Of a stretch of 64,000 nt of DNA, positions 8,631 through 16,471 are shown piece after piece. Location of the stretch: positions 62,001 through 126,000 of the forward strand of contig NZ_JAAXYO010000039.1 in the NCBI RefSeq assembly GCF_018854015.1. Direction: 5' to 3'. Position 1 is the stretch's first letter. Each line of letters begins with the position of its first letter. The notes beneath the pieces were generated by a model that saw only the letters and a program-made list of their open reading frames with translations, ran no database searches and had not been told where the DNA came from. Both the position numbers and the translations under genes were made by a program. This DNA comes from Igneacidithiobacillus copahuensis. Lineage in GTDB: Bacteria; Pseudomonadota; Gammaproteobacteria; Acidithiobacillales; Acidithiobacillaceae.

Positions 8631-10377
8631 GACGCCCCCGATAAGCATCCACCAAACGCGCATAGGCCCCGCCCTGCGCCAGCAACTCCTGGTGGCTTCC
8701 GGTTTCGACCACGCGTCCCGCATCGATAACGATGATGCGCTCGGCGCGCTGCGCCGTGGCCAAACGGTGGGCGATGACGATTACGGTGCGTCCCTGCCGC
8801 AGTTTTTCCAATGAATCGAGAAAGAGAGATTCGCTTTCCATGTCCAGATTGGCCGTGGCCTCATCCATCAGGAGCAGGCGGGGATTTTTGAGAAAGGCAC
8901 GGGCCAGGGCGATACGCTGAATCTGCCCGCCCGACAGACCCTGTCCAAGATCGCCAATGCGCGTGTCCCAGGATTGCGGCAGACGCTCGATGAATTCCAG
9001 AGCATGGGCGTCCTGCGCCGCCTGGCGCAATTCGGCATCCGTTGCCTGTGGCTTCACCAGGCGGAGATTGTCGGCGATGCTGCCGTAAAAAAGGCGCGGG
9101 CTTTGGGGGATCCAGGCCAGTTGCGCATGCCAGGCATTGCGATCGATGCCGCGCAGGTCCTGGCCATCAACCAGAATCGTCCCGGTATCGGGCTGCACAA
9201 AACCGAGAATGGCATTCGCTACGGTACTCTTGCCGGCGCCACTCGCGCCAACAATGGCGGTGTAACTACCAGCAGGAAAGCTGGCGGTACAGCCAGCCAA
9301 GGCTTCGGCGTCTTCCGGAGCATAGCGGAAATGCAGATCCCGCAACTCGATCGTCAGCGGCGTTGACGACGCCGCCAATTCCTGCCCGCTATTAGTCGCT
9401 GTTGGCGCCGGAGCATCGAGAATTTCGAAGATGCGTTTGGCTGCGGCAATCGCGCTCATACGCGCATGGTAATGGGTAGACAGGCCGCGCAGGGGCGCAA
9501 AAAACTCTGGCGCCAGCAGCAATACAAAGAACGACGCGTAAAAATCTACGGAGGCATGCACCTGCAGCAGGCGCGCCCCCAGAGATACCGCGACCAGGGC
9601 AATCGAAAGACTGGCGAAGAACTCCAGCACTGCCGAGGTCAAAAAAGCCACTCGCAGGCCAGCCATGGTGCTGCGGCGGTAGTTTTCGGAGATGTGGGCG
9701 ACGATCTCGATCTCGTCCTTGGCCCGTCCGAAGATCTTGAGGGTGGTCAGACCCTGCAGGGTATCGAGAAAATGGGCACTCATCAGCAGCATCTGACGCC
9801 ACTGCCGCTGGTTGATAGCTTCTGCGGCATAACCGACCAGGACCATGAAGAAGGGGATCAATGGACCACTGATCAGCAGAATCAGACCACTGATCCAGTC
9901 TACTGGAAAGACGAATACGAGAATGGCCACGGGGACCAGACTCACCAGAGCCATCTGCGGCAGATAGCGGGAAAAATACGGTTCCAGCGCCTCGATGCCT
10001 TCCATCAGGGTACTCGCGATGTCGCCTGCCCGCTCCCCTGCCAGCGCCACTGGCCCGCGACGAAAGAGGTGCTGCAGGAGTTCTTGCCGCAGTTGCGTCT
10101 TGATGCTGGCGCTGGCACGAAAGGCAACGATCTCTGCTGCCCAGGACAGCCCCGCGCGCAGCACGAAAAGACCCAGCAAGGCGGCCAAAAATCCGGATAC
10201 CGCCGCCATCCCCAAACCATGAAATGACACGTCGTTGACGATGTGGGCCAGTATCCAGGCCTGGAGAATGATCAGTAAGCCAGCTACAAGGCCGAGACCA
10301 ATGGCAAAGTAGAGCGCGCCTCGAGCCCCTTTGCCGGTCTTCATCAGTCGCTGATCGATGCGCTCCGCTTTAGCCAC
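8620..10377 (-). CDS. cydD: Cysteine/glutathione ABC exporter subunit CydD
   Basis: This is the partner half-transporter of CydC (585 residues). It has an N-terminal six-helix region beginning near residue 25, Walker A GASGAGKST, the signature LSGGQIQRI and Walker B LLLMDEATANLD, followed by a H-loop (AHRL). The gene precedes cydC and overlaps it by 11 nt, consistent with stoichiometric expression. A TATACT element on the minus strand at 10414-10419 could be its -10 region, but I found no matching -35 at normal distance. Confidence 0.92.
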   Translation of the reverse strand: MAKAERIDQRLMKTGKGARGALYFAIGLGLVAGLLIILQAWILAHIVNDVSFHGLGMAAVSGFLAALLGLFVLRAGLSWAAEIVAFRASASIKTQLRQELLQHLFRRGPVALAGERAGDIASTLMEGIEALEPYFSRYLPQMALVSLVPVAILVFVFPVDWISGLILLISGPLIPFFMVLVGYAAEAINQRQWRQMLLMSAHFLDTLQGLTTLKIFGRAKDEIEIVAHISENYRRSTMAGLRVAFLTSAVLEFFASLSIALVAVSLGARLLQVHASVDFYASFFVLLLAPEFFAPLRGLSTHYHARMSAIAAAKRIFEILDAPAPTATNSGQELAASSTPLTIELRDLHFRYAPEDAEALAGCTASFPAGSYTAIVGASGAGKSTVANAILGFVQPDTGTILVDGQDLRGIDRNAWHAQLAWIPQSPRLFYGSIADNLRLVKPQATDAELRQAAQDAHALEFIERLPQSWDTRIGDLGQGLSGGQIQRIALARAFLKNPRLLLMDEATANLDMESESLFLDSLEKLRQGRTVIVIAHRLATAQRAERIIVIDAGRVVETGSHQELLAQGGAYARLVDAYRGRHGQ

Positions 10378-10444
10378 GGTCTCTATTTGCCTTTCTGTAT
10401 TTGCACGGCCGAAAGTATAGCATGGATGAGAATTCCCTGATGAA

Positions 10445-11560
10445 CTATGCCAGGAACAGGGTCAAGACGCCGGTATAGCCATAGATACGGTCGTGGTAGA
10501 TCTCACCATTGGCAAAGAATCCCACCAGCGGCACCTCGCCGAGCACCGCGCTGATCTGCTGCAACTCCGCAGAATTGGCACCGAAGAGATTTTCTCCACG
10601 TCCCAGGCAGGATACATAGATCGCTCCGCGAAGGACACGCTCTGCCGTCAATCTACGCAAATCCGTGAGCATGCGCTGCAGATCCGCCACAGCACTGTCG
10701 CCATCGCGTTTGCAAAACAGCAGTTCGCCCCCCGTCTCGACGTACTCACCAATAGCTACCAGGCCGTGCTGCTCATCCACTCCCACCAGGTTTCGCACCA
10801 GGTAGTCACCACGATCCGAGCCGGGCAATGGAAGAGCAGCAAAAATGAAACCAGCAGCGCGACGAATATCGCGCGCCAGGACCTCGCCAACCTCCTCGTA
10901 GAGAACCTCCAAGGCCGGACGCCGATCCAGGGTAGCGACGATGTTACGCTCCGCCTCCTGAATCCGGTGTACTGGACCAATGGGCGTGACCCCCTGACTC
11001 AAGCCGGTGCGGATCGCTACGTCGTCAGAAAACGCCACGCCACTCAAGCCACCATGGAGAGCACGCCCGGCAATCTGCGCCCCCTGTTGCCGCGAGCTAG
11101 TTACCCCGCCCATCACAAAGCCCGTACTGCAACGTGCCGCCAAATGCCGCACCTGCTCAGGCAAGTCCTGGCTGTGGGCGTCACCATGCACAATAGCCAA
11201 GGCCGCCGGACGACCATCGTCCAACTGCAATTCCCCACTACCATAGGCATCCATGCCGGCAAACAGGCGATATTCCGTTTTGGGAATATCGGTAAACAGC
11301 AGGGCCAGCGCAGGAACATCGAGGTATTCATGATTGGTGGCCGCGACGCCAATTCCCACCGAGCCGACCCAATCCTGGACGCCGGTGGATTGCTGCAGCG
11401 CGGCCAAAATTTCCGGCAGCGCCGCTTCATAGGCCTCGTTGACATACAAAAACCCCAGGGTACTGGGGAATGACCTCCAATCGCAGCTATCCAGGGCCTG
11501 CTGCAAAGCGTCGGACCACTGCTCTGCGGCGGCATGGCCATAAGGGAATGGAATATTCAT
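10445..11560 (-). CDS. FIST-domain sensory protein
   Basis: This 371-residue protein has the two-part FIST architecture: FIST_N (about 25-220, with GGVTSSRQQG and HGGLSGVAFSDDV) and FIST_C (about 225-365). It ends in the characteristic GFFANGEIYHDRIYGYTGVL. FIST domains are proposed to bind small ligands such as amino acids and often feed signalling proteins; this one has no fused output domain. It lies upstream of cydD on the same strand with a 67-bp gap, so it may be cotranscribed with cydDC. The ligand is unknown. Confidence 0.85.
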   Translation of the reverse strand: MNIPFPYGHAAAEQWSDALQQALDSCDWRSFPSTLGFLYVNEAYEAALPEILAALQQSTGVQDWVGSVGIGVAATNHEYLDVPALALLFTDIPKTEYRLFAGMDAYGSGELQLDDGRPAALAIVHGDAHSQDLPEQVRHLAARCSTGFVMGGVTSSRQQGAQIAGRALHGGLSGVAFSDDVAIRTGLSQGVTPIGPVHRIQEAERNIVATLDRRPALEVLYEEVGEVLARDIRRAAGFIFAALPLPGSDRGDYLVRNLVGVDEQHGLVAIGEYVETGGELLFCKRDGDSAVADLQRMLTDLRRLTAERVLRGAIYVSCLGRGENLFGANSAELQQISAVLGEVPLVGFFANGEIYHDRIYGYTGVLTLFLA

Positions 11561-11902
11561 GAGCTGCGTTCTGATCCTGCGCCGAAAACCGATATTGTAC
11601 GGGGCCGACCGGCAAGGGGCAAAAGAAGCACCTCACCCTCTGCTGAAACTCTATCGCACCGGAGCGTAGCAGCCGAATTTTGAACGAGATGCACGAGACT
11701 GTGCGTGGGCTTATCGATGTACATGGTATGCATTCTGGGCGCATTGAAGCCGCTCAGCCACATACCCCGCACAATCACCAGCTTGAGCGGTTCTTTGGAG
11801 TGCGAGCATGCTTAGCCACCTATACCTGGCTCAGCCAGACGCTTGTTGCGTACTTGCCGCTTCTTGCCCAATTGTACAGGCAGACTTTAGGAGATGAGAC
11901 CT
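11561..11902 (+). other. Intergenic stretch before the secreted orphan protein
   Basis: These 342 bases lie between the divergent FIST gene and the secreted-protein gene and should hold both promoters. A 96-codon frame (11680-11970) and short minus frames exist, but they lack ribosome sites or recognisable motifs. I see no RNA gene, repeat or convincing paired promoter elements. Confidence 0.4.
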
Positions 11903-12508
11903 ATGAAGCTCAGGAACATCGCCGCGCTTGGTTTCGGGCTCTCGCTTGGGATGCATGCGTATGCGGATGACATCCATTCTCCTACCCCGTCAGGATTTGC
12001 ATACTCTGGCCAACAAATCCTGGACAGACTTCAGGTCGACCTAGCACATCCTGCCAGATACACCGGGATGTTCACAGGTCCAACGCATGCGGGCCGCGTT
12101 GCGTCGGTGACCCACTGCCGCAGAAATGGGCCGTCGGCTACTGCGGCGTTCTACACTTGCGACCTGGTTGGGGTACCCGTTGGCACGACCGCAAATATCC
12201 AGATGTCAATTTTTCATTCAAAGGTGATGTCGGTAATGCTTTCGGTTGAAAATAACAACCCGAAGTATGCTGACACGAGCGCCGTTGCTGCGATGTTGCT
12301 CGAAGGGGCCGTGGTGCAAGCCACGGATCCGCTTGCCTTGAAAACCGGCCTGTCTAATCGCACTCATGAGAATCTGATCATGGATGAGCTGAGCGCGGGG
12401 CCGTCATTGGATTTGCGCAAGGATGCGAGAGATGACGGTCTCACCTTTGAGCAGCGAATAATCGCAGGGGACTTGGTTCTGGACGTTCACCCTACTGGCG
12501 GGGCCTAA
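11903..12508 (+). CDS. Predicted secreted protein, unknown function
   Basis: This 201-residue protein carries a clear Sec signal peptide (MKLRNIAALGFGLSLGMHAYA, cleavage near residue 21). The start at 11903 is chosen because TTTAGGAG ends nine bases upstream; the ATG at 11894 directly touches that site. The mature part has two Cys (TVTHC-type HC and FYTCDLV) that could form a disulfide. I do not recognise the family. Base composition looks lower in GC than the neighbours, and it sits just outside the left end of the integrated element, so past transfer is possible. Confidence 0.75.
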   Translation: MKLRNIAALGFGLSLGMHAYADDIHSPTPSGFAYSGQQILDRLQVDLAHPARYTGMFTGPTHAGRVASVTHCRRNGPSATAAFYTCDLVGVPVGTTANIQMSIFHSKVMSVMLSVENNNPKYADTSAVAAMLLEGAVVQATDPLALKTGLSNRTHENLIMDELSAGPSLDLRKDARDDGLTFEQRIIAGDLVLDVHPTGGA

Positions 12509-12666
12509 TTTTGCGCCGCATGATACAAGAACTTTATCTAAGCACCAGAGCCCGCGACCCGTCACCGCGACGGCGGTGGGCTGCCTAGTTTTCTCCCTGA
12601 TGCTTACATAGCGCTTACATGAAAAAGCAAAGACACCTAGGAGACCATCCTAACCGCCTGTTTTTA
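12509..12666. other. Left flank of the integrated element; probable old tRNA terminator
   Basis: No gene here. On the minus strand the hairpin TAGGA-tggtc-TCCTA (12638-12652) followed by T-rich DNA may be the original terminator of the tRNA, displaced about 6.8 kb by integration. A short stretch at 12597-12620 is AT-rich without clear function. Confidence 0.4.
12549..12593 (+). terminator. Possible terminator of the secreted-protein gene
   Basis: The stem CACCGC-gacg-GCGGTG is extended by AGCCC/GGGCT across a bulge and followed by TAGTTTTCT. It lies 40 nt after the stop codon. The bulge and weak T tract lower confidence. Confidence 0.35.
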
Positions 12667-12714
12667 TTGGTGGGCCCACTAGGACTCGAACCTAGGACCA
12701 AGGGATTATGAGTC
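12667..12714. repeat. attL, 48-bp direct repeat (duplicate of tRNA 3' part)
   Basis: Identical to 19439-19486. It begins TTGGTGGGCCC and ends TATGAGTC, so it covers the tRNA 3' half from the anticodon loop to CCA. Bases on either side differ from the right copy, which defines the ends of the repeat. The strand exchange point lies somewhere within it, most likely near the anticodon loop or T-arm as for other tyrosine integrases. Confidence 0.93.
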
Positions 12715-12829
12715 GGTTTTTGTCCCATATCCTGCCACAATCCACAACACACAACAACTGCATTATCAACGCATTAAGGCGCTTTCCTTTTCGTGTTTGG
12801 TTGTGGACAACTGCCGCTTTTCGTGGTCA

Positions 12830-12856
12830 AGTGTCCCGCCAGTGTCCCACGGGACA
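12830..12856. repeat. AGTGTCCC arm-type repeats, left end
   Basis: AGTGTCCCGCC is followed directly by AGTGTCCCAC and then GGGACA in inverse orientation. Related motifs recur near the right end at 19274-19283 (reverse orientation) and 19372-19391. Repeats of this kind beside both att sites are expected for integrase arm-binding or excisionase sites; binding is inferred. Confidence 0.5.
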
Positions 12857-12895
12857 GCGCCAGCAGGCGCACCAGAACCGGCCAGCGTCAAAGCG

Positions 12896-12920
12896 CAAGA
12901 AAGGGCACCCAAAGTGCCCT
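12896..12920 (-). terminator. Terminator of the element's replication operon
   Basis: On the minus strand AGGGCAC-TTTGG-GTGCCCT forms a perfect 7-bp stem and is followed by TTTCTT. It lies about 170 nt after the last element gene in the same direction, which suits a terminator for the whole operon. Confidence 0.5.
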
Positions 12921-12940
12921 GAATGGTGTAAATCGCGTTT

Positions 12941-12967
12941 AAGGCCCCTATCGTGCCCGTGGTGCGA
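12941..12967. repeat. 27-bp imperfect direct repeat, copy 1
   Basis: AAGGCCCC, five variable bases, then TGCCCGTGGTGCGA. The second copy is at 13712-13738 inside the Cys-rich small gene; 22 of 27 positions agree and all five differences are in the central block. Confidence 0.55.
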
Positions 12968-13089
12968 TTCTGTGCCGTCGGTGGTGTCATTGCCCTACCC
13001 GGTCGCCTTGCGCTCGTTGTAGGGCAAATATGAGGCACAAAGTTCAACACGGAAGCGGCCCTTTTATAGTTGGTAAAAATCGGCGGTCA

Positions 13090-13410
13090 TCAATCAGGGC
13101 CGCGCTGTGCCGGGTCGATGATGACCATTTCAATGCGGGTCGGTCCCGTGCTCTGTGTGACTTCGATATCCGCCTCAAGCTGCTTGGGCAGTAGCCTCGC
13201 CAACAACGCGGCGAAAACTTGGGGTTCCGCGCGGCCTAGCTGCACCAACCAAGCAATTCCGCCAAGCTGCTGATAAGCCTCAAGAATATCGTCTTTCAAG
13301 CTCATGGGGAAAAGGTTGCCGCGACCTTTCGGCCTGCCCGGTCCGCCGCGGTTGCCGGGTAGGAACAACCCCTTGGGGTCGCGGTTTTCGTCGCTTATTT
13401 TATCCGTCAT
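13090..13410 (-). CDS. DUF5681 / phage terminase small subunit-like protein
   Basis: This 106-residue protein starts with a charged segment leading to LFLPGNRGGPGRPKGRGN (about 15-32). The Gly/Arg/Pro-Lys-Gly pattern is typical of DUF5681-type proteins, which in phages commonly sit beside terminase genes. The rest is a helical bundle-like stretch with LLARLLPKQLEADIEVTQS. The gene is the last in the element operon. A large terminase is absent, so if it acts in packaging it would have to work with a helper phage enzyme; this is inference. Confidence 0.65.
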   Translation of the reverse strand: MTDKISDENRDPKGLFLPGNRGGPGRPKGRGNLFPMSLKDDILEAYQQLGGIAWLVQLGRAEPQVFAALLARLLPKQLEADIEVTQSTGPTRIEMVIIDPAQRGPD

Positions 13411-13520
13411 GACTGCTTTCCTTTGGCCGAGTGGGGCATTGATAGCACCCCGGTGGATTGAGTTGACTGTAAGGGCTTAAAAGGGCCCTTGAAGGGGCTT
13501 GCACGAGCCTTGCAAGGGCT

Positions 13521-13799
13521 TCATTGCTCGGGTTCCTCCTTATGACCGGAAAAACTCGGGCACGTCCGCAATGCGTGCGGGTAGGGTGCCCGGTAACCCG
13601 TCCCACCAGAAGGCGGCAGTCCGGTCTTGGTCATGCTGCAAAGTCCGACACCTTGCGACGGGTTGACGCGGTCATGCTGGAAGTGTCGGCACGTCCCACA
13701 AGACACGCGAGAAGGCCCCATATTTGCCCGTGGTGCGACTTTCTCTGGGCGGGTGGTGCTAGGGTGGCTCCCTGCCCCTTGCGCGGCTCCTGAAGCCAT
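13521..13799 (-). CDS. Small Cys-rich protein of mobile elements
   Basis: This 92-residue protein has an unordered N-terminal third and then VSCGTCRHFQHD..NPSQGVGLC....YPHALRTCPSF. The CxxCxxF, GxC and YPxAxRxCxxF spacing, with four Cys, looks like a small zinc-binding fold and recurs in genomic islands of beta- and gammaproteobacteria; its function is not established. The ATG at 13799 shares one base with the previous stop (TAATG), so translation is coupled. A shorter start at 13721 directly before the Cys domain is also possible; the 27-bp repeat covers that spot. Confidence 0.65.
   Translation of the reverse strand: MASGAAQGAGSHPSTTRPEKVAPRANMGPSRVSCGTCRHFQHDRVNPSQGVGLCSMTKTGLPPSGGTGYRAPYPHALRTCPSFSGHKEEPEQ
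13712..13738. repeat. 27-bp imperfect direct repeat, copy 2
   Basis: Partner of 12941-12967. This copy straddles the alternative ATG at 13721 of the Cys-rich gene. Confidence 0.55.
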
Positions 13800-14098
13800 T
13801 AGCAGCCGTTCCATGCGTCCATACCTTCCAGCATGTCAGCCACCCACCCCGGCGCGTCCTCGATGCGCGCTAGCTGTTCCAGTATCGGGCGCGGGTCGGT
13901 GATGCCTTGCGCCAGCAGTCCGCCAAAGATAACCGCCAGGCTTGGTCCCTTGGGGTGGGTGTGCCACCAAGAGTCACAAGCCCCGGCGCTGTACCGCTGC
14001 GGGTGCCTTTGGGCGGCCGGGTGTTTTACCGCCAAAAGGTTGTGCACCCCTTCGGCTTTGCTCCAGTCCCATAGCAACATGGTGTCTTGGGTTTTCAT
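13799..14098 (-). CDS. Hypothetical protein in the element's replication operon
   Basis: This 99-residue protein includes GVHNLLAVKHPAAQRHPQRYSAGACDSWWHTHPKG (first half; His/Trp-rich) and a helical C-terminus ending EGMDAWNGC. I do not recognise it. It overlaps the helicase gene by 4 nt (ATGA) and the next gene by 1 nt (TAATG), which strongly supports it being translated. Its place after the helicase suggests an accessory role in replication or its control. Confidence 0.65.
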   Translation of the reverse strand: MKTQDTMLLWDWSKAEGVHNLLAVKHPAAQRHPQRYSAGACDSWWHTHPKGPSLAVIFGGLLAQGITDPRPILEQLARIEDAPGWVADMLEGMDAWNGC

Positions 14099-15594
14099 TG
14101 GCGACTCCTTCTGGTGAAGCGGCGCGGGTTGGTGCCGATGGCGCGGGGGTTAGTACCGATGGCGCGGGGGTTGGTGCCCGCCTGTCTTGGGGTTAGTCCC
14201 TTCGGCTGGCAGAACTCGCAGCCCTCGCCGTCGCAACGGGGGCAGGTGCCGGGTGCGCCTTCATCGTGCGCTAAATATCCCCTCACACTCCTATGCGCGG
14301 ATGAAGGCGCGGAAGGCGCACCATCCGGCTGGACTGCGTCGTCTGCGTTCTCATGGTATGAAGGCGCGGAAGGCGCGGAAGGCGCAGACTTGCCGATTCG
14401 CTCCCATCCTTTGGCGGTGAGATTCCACGCTGTCCGGTCCTTCCGGTAGGTGTCGCGGTAACTCTCCCGCTCGATGAGGCCGTCTCTCTCCATTTGGCGG
14501 ATAGCAGCGAACAGCACTCCGGCGTTTGGGTAGCTCCGCTTGGGAAAGCCCGGCTCCGGCCTGCACATTTTCCATGCGTTCGTGTGGGCCGTCTGCTCGC
14601 AGGATACGCGCTCGCCACGCTCCACGAAGTCGGCCAGTATCGTGAGCAAGGCCAACTCTGGCGGCTCCTGTGCGCCCTCCGCGCCGTGTGCGCCTTCATC
14701 GTCCAGCACCAGCACCCCGCCAGCGGCACGGGCAAGGCGCAAGGGCTGGCTTTGCAGTGGTGGTGCAACATTTATCTTGTCGAGGCTCAGGACCAGCCGC
14801 GCGGGGTCGTCTTTGTCTGGTGTCAGGGATAGTCGGGCGCGGGACGAATTGTGCCAAGCGGTGCTGCCGGAATAGGACTCCCCCCGGCCACCGATAGAAG
14901 CCTTCGGGGTGTGGGTCAGCAGAAGAATTGCCGGACTGGTGGCAGTCTCCCGCGCTAGACGGGCAAGCCCTCGCACGAAGGCGCGCACCTGTGCCCGGTC
15001 GTTTTCCGAACCCTCGAAGGTATCGGATGCGTTGTCGATTACCACAAGCGCGGGCTGCCACTCGTTGACTAGCTCCGCCAGTCGGTCAAATATCGGTGTA
15101 GGCTCAAGCCTGCGGGTTCCAAACTCGGCCACTTCCCGATAAAGCGCAGGTTCTTCCGTCCCGTCGAGCACCCGCATTTGCTCGGCCAGCTTGTGAGGGT
15201 TCACGTCCAGCGACTGGCAGACAGCGGCCAGCCGGTGGCGCAGCAGCGGCTCCGCGTCTTCACCACTGAAGAAAAGAACGCGCCCTCTCTTGGTGGAAAC
15301 ACCCAGCAGGGGCTGGCCCATTGCCACGGCTGCGGCCAATTGCAGGGCGAGGGTGCTTTTACCGCTGCCGCCGTGTCCTGATAGCAGGCAGACGTGACCA
15401 AGGGGTACTCGGTCGCTCCAGACAAACGCAGGCGGTGGGCTTGGATTGTCAAAAACCCCTGCAACGTCCACCGTTGGGATGGTTGCGATTGGCGCAGGTT
15501 CAGTCAGCGCAACGGCTGGCAGGCCAGCGGCGACCTTTTCATCATTGGCGGCATCCGGGATGTGCGCGCTCCATGCTGTGGACAGGTTAGCCAT
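14095..15594 (-). CDS. RepA-like AAA (AAA_25/KaiC-type) replicative helicase
   Basis: This 499-residue protein has a RecA-fold ATPase core: Walker A GHGGSGKST (73-81), a conserved Glu in FFSGEDAE (108-115), Walker B ALVVIDNASD (182-191) and the sensor LLLTHTPKASIGGRGESYSGS. This resembles RepA of RSF1010 and related plasmid/prophage hexameric helicases. The C-terminal 200 residues hold a winged-helix-like segment, low-complexity SAP repeats, a four-Cys zinc knuckle-like CPRCDGEGCEFC and a GTNPRAI tandem repeat. It follows a primase gene with 8 nt of overlap, so the two probably form the element's own replication unit. Confidence 0.82.
   Translation of the reverse strand: MANLSTAWSAHIPDAANDEKVAAGLPAVALTEPAPIATIPTVDVAGVFDNPSPPPAFVWSDRVPLGHVCLLSGHGGSGKSTLALQLAAAVAMGQPLLGVSTKRGRVLFFSGEDAEPLLRHRLAAVCQSLDVNPHKLAEQMRVLDGTEEPALYREVAEFGTRRLEPTPIFDRLAELVNEWQPALVVIDNASDTFEGSENDRAQVRAFVRGLARLARETATSPAILLLTHTPKASIGGRGESYSGSTAWHNSSRARLSLTPDKDDPARLVLSLDKINVAPPLQSQPLRLARAAGGVLVLDDEGAHGAEGAQEPPELALLTILADFVERGERVSCEQTAHTNAWKMCRPEPGFPKRSYPNAGVLFAAIRQMERDGLIERESYRDTYRKDRTAWNLTAKGWERIGKSAPSAPSAPSYHENADDAVQPDGAPSAPSSAHRSVRGYLAHDEGAPGTCPRCDGEGCEFCQPKGLTPRQAGTNPRAIGTNPRAIGTNPRRFTRRSRQ
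14121..14180. repeat. About 21-bp tandem repeat encoding GTNPRAI
   Basis: Three adjacent units of about 21 bp (the first slightly shorter) lie near the 3' end of the helicase gene. They encode GTNPRAI-GTNPRAI-GTNPR just before a basic tail. The reading frame is kept, so copy number could vary without disrupting the protein. Confidence 0.7.
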
Positions 15595-16471
15595 GCGACA
15601 CCTCCCGGCGGGCGTTCAACACGTCGTTCCAGTCGCTACACCCTTCAGGGATAGAATCGGGTATAGGAAGGATTCGGGCACGTGCCTTTTCTGCCGCTTC
15701 CCGCCCTTTCTGGCGGCCTATAGCATCAAAGTCAGGGGCTATCACGATTTGCAGCTTGGGCCAGCGCTTACGGGCTTCTGTGGCCGCACTGAGAAGGTTC
15801 CCGGCGTCCAGCGCGGCAATGCAGCAGACTTCCGGGCGCATGGTTTGCAAGGTGCAGGCGGTCGCCCACCCCTCGGCAATCCAAATCGGTGCGGTGCCGT
15901 CTGGTAGCTCGTCGGTTACGGGTATGTAGTGCCCAGCCTTCGCCATGCCGGTGAGGAACCTCTTTCCGCCATCCCCGCCGATGAATTGCAGACCGTGCAG
16001 GGTGCCGTCGAAGCTCACAACGGGCAGGACTAGCGCGCCCCCAGACTGGCGGGCGATGCCGGGCGCAATCCCTTTGCGCTTCAAATAAGGGTGCTCGGCA
16101 TTGGCTGGCGCTGCCTGTGCCCAGGTGCGTGCCGCCCTTTCAGCGGCCTCGTGGTGCCGATATTCCAAAAGCTCTTGAGCGCGTCGCCGGTCCTCGGCCA
16201 TGCGAAGGCGCAGGGTTTCCAACTCTTGGCGGCTCATGCGGTCCCGCCGCTGTGCCGTCCAGGTGACGCGCTGGCCGGTTTTCCAGCTTCCACCCCCAGC
16301 AGACGCGGGATGGTCAAGGTGGATGACGTGCCAGCCGTTTTGCGTGCCCACCCGGTCGCCTTCGATGCGGTGACGATGCAAGAGGCCATCGGCCACCAGT
16401 TCAGAAGGTTTTGCAGGGGCCACGCCAGCGGCTTGCAGGGCTCCATAAAATGCCACCAATGGGTTATCCAT
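15587..16471 (-). CDS. Toprim-domain DNA primase of plasmid/prophage type
   Basis: This 294-residue protein begins MDNPLVAFYGALQ. The first half is basic and includes a long helix (RLRMAEDRRRAQELLEYRHHEAAERAA). The motif HPYLKRKGI is typical of plasmid primases. The C-terminal Toprim domain shows the catalytic Glu in IWIAEGWATA and the DxD in IAPDFDAIGRQKG. No zinc finger is evident. The long upstream extension of the frame to 16726 is not used because it overlaps two small genes; ATG 16471 overlaps the stop of the 37-codon gene. It would prime replication together with the helicase. Confidence 0.82.
   Translation of the reverse strand: MDNPLVAFYGALQAAGVAPAKPSELVADGLLHRHRIEGDRVGTQNGWHVIHLDHPASAGGGSWKTGQRVTWTAQRRDRMSRQELETLRLRMAEDRRRAQELLEYRHHEAAERAARTWAQAAPANAEHPYLKRKGIAPGIARQSGGALVLPVVSFDGTLHGLQFIGGDGGKRFLTGMAKAGHYIPVTDELPDGTAPIWIAEGWATACTLQTMRPEVCCIAALDAGNLLSAATEARKRWPKLQIVIAPDFDAIGRQKGREAAEKARARILPIPDSIPEGCSDWNDVLNARREVSHG

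Larger units (their letters stand above)
12715..13089. other. Left-end non-coding region of the element
   Basis: These 375 bases hold two AGTGTCCC arm-type motifs (12830-12837, 12841-12848) followed by an inverted GGGACA, a hairpin terminator at 12898-12920 and one copy of a 27-bp imperfect repeat (12941-12967). A 94-codon GTG-start frame on the minus strand (12766-13050) covers all of these and is probably not a gene. Confidence 0.5.

Noticed and set aside
11680..11970. 96-codon plus-strand frame before the secreted protein
   Set aside because: It overlaps the signal-peptide coding region of the better-supported gene, lacks a ribosome site and matches nothing I know.
12667..12714. A second tRNA gene at the left repeat
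   Set aside because: Only the 3' part of the tRNA is present; the bases beyond cannot form the D-arm or acceptor stem. It is the attachment-site duplicate.
12766..13050. 94-codon GTG-start frame on the minus strand at the left end of the element
   Set aside because: It runs through a terminator hairpin, the arm-type repeats and a 27-bp repeat, has only a weak ribosome site and no recognisable features.
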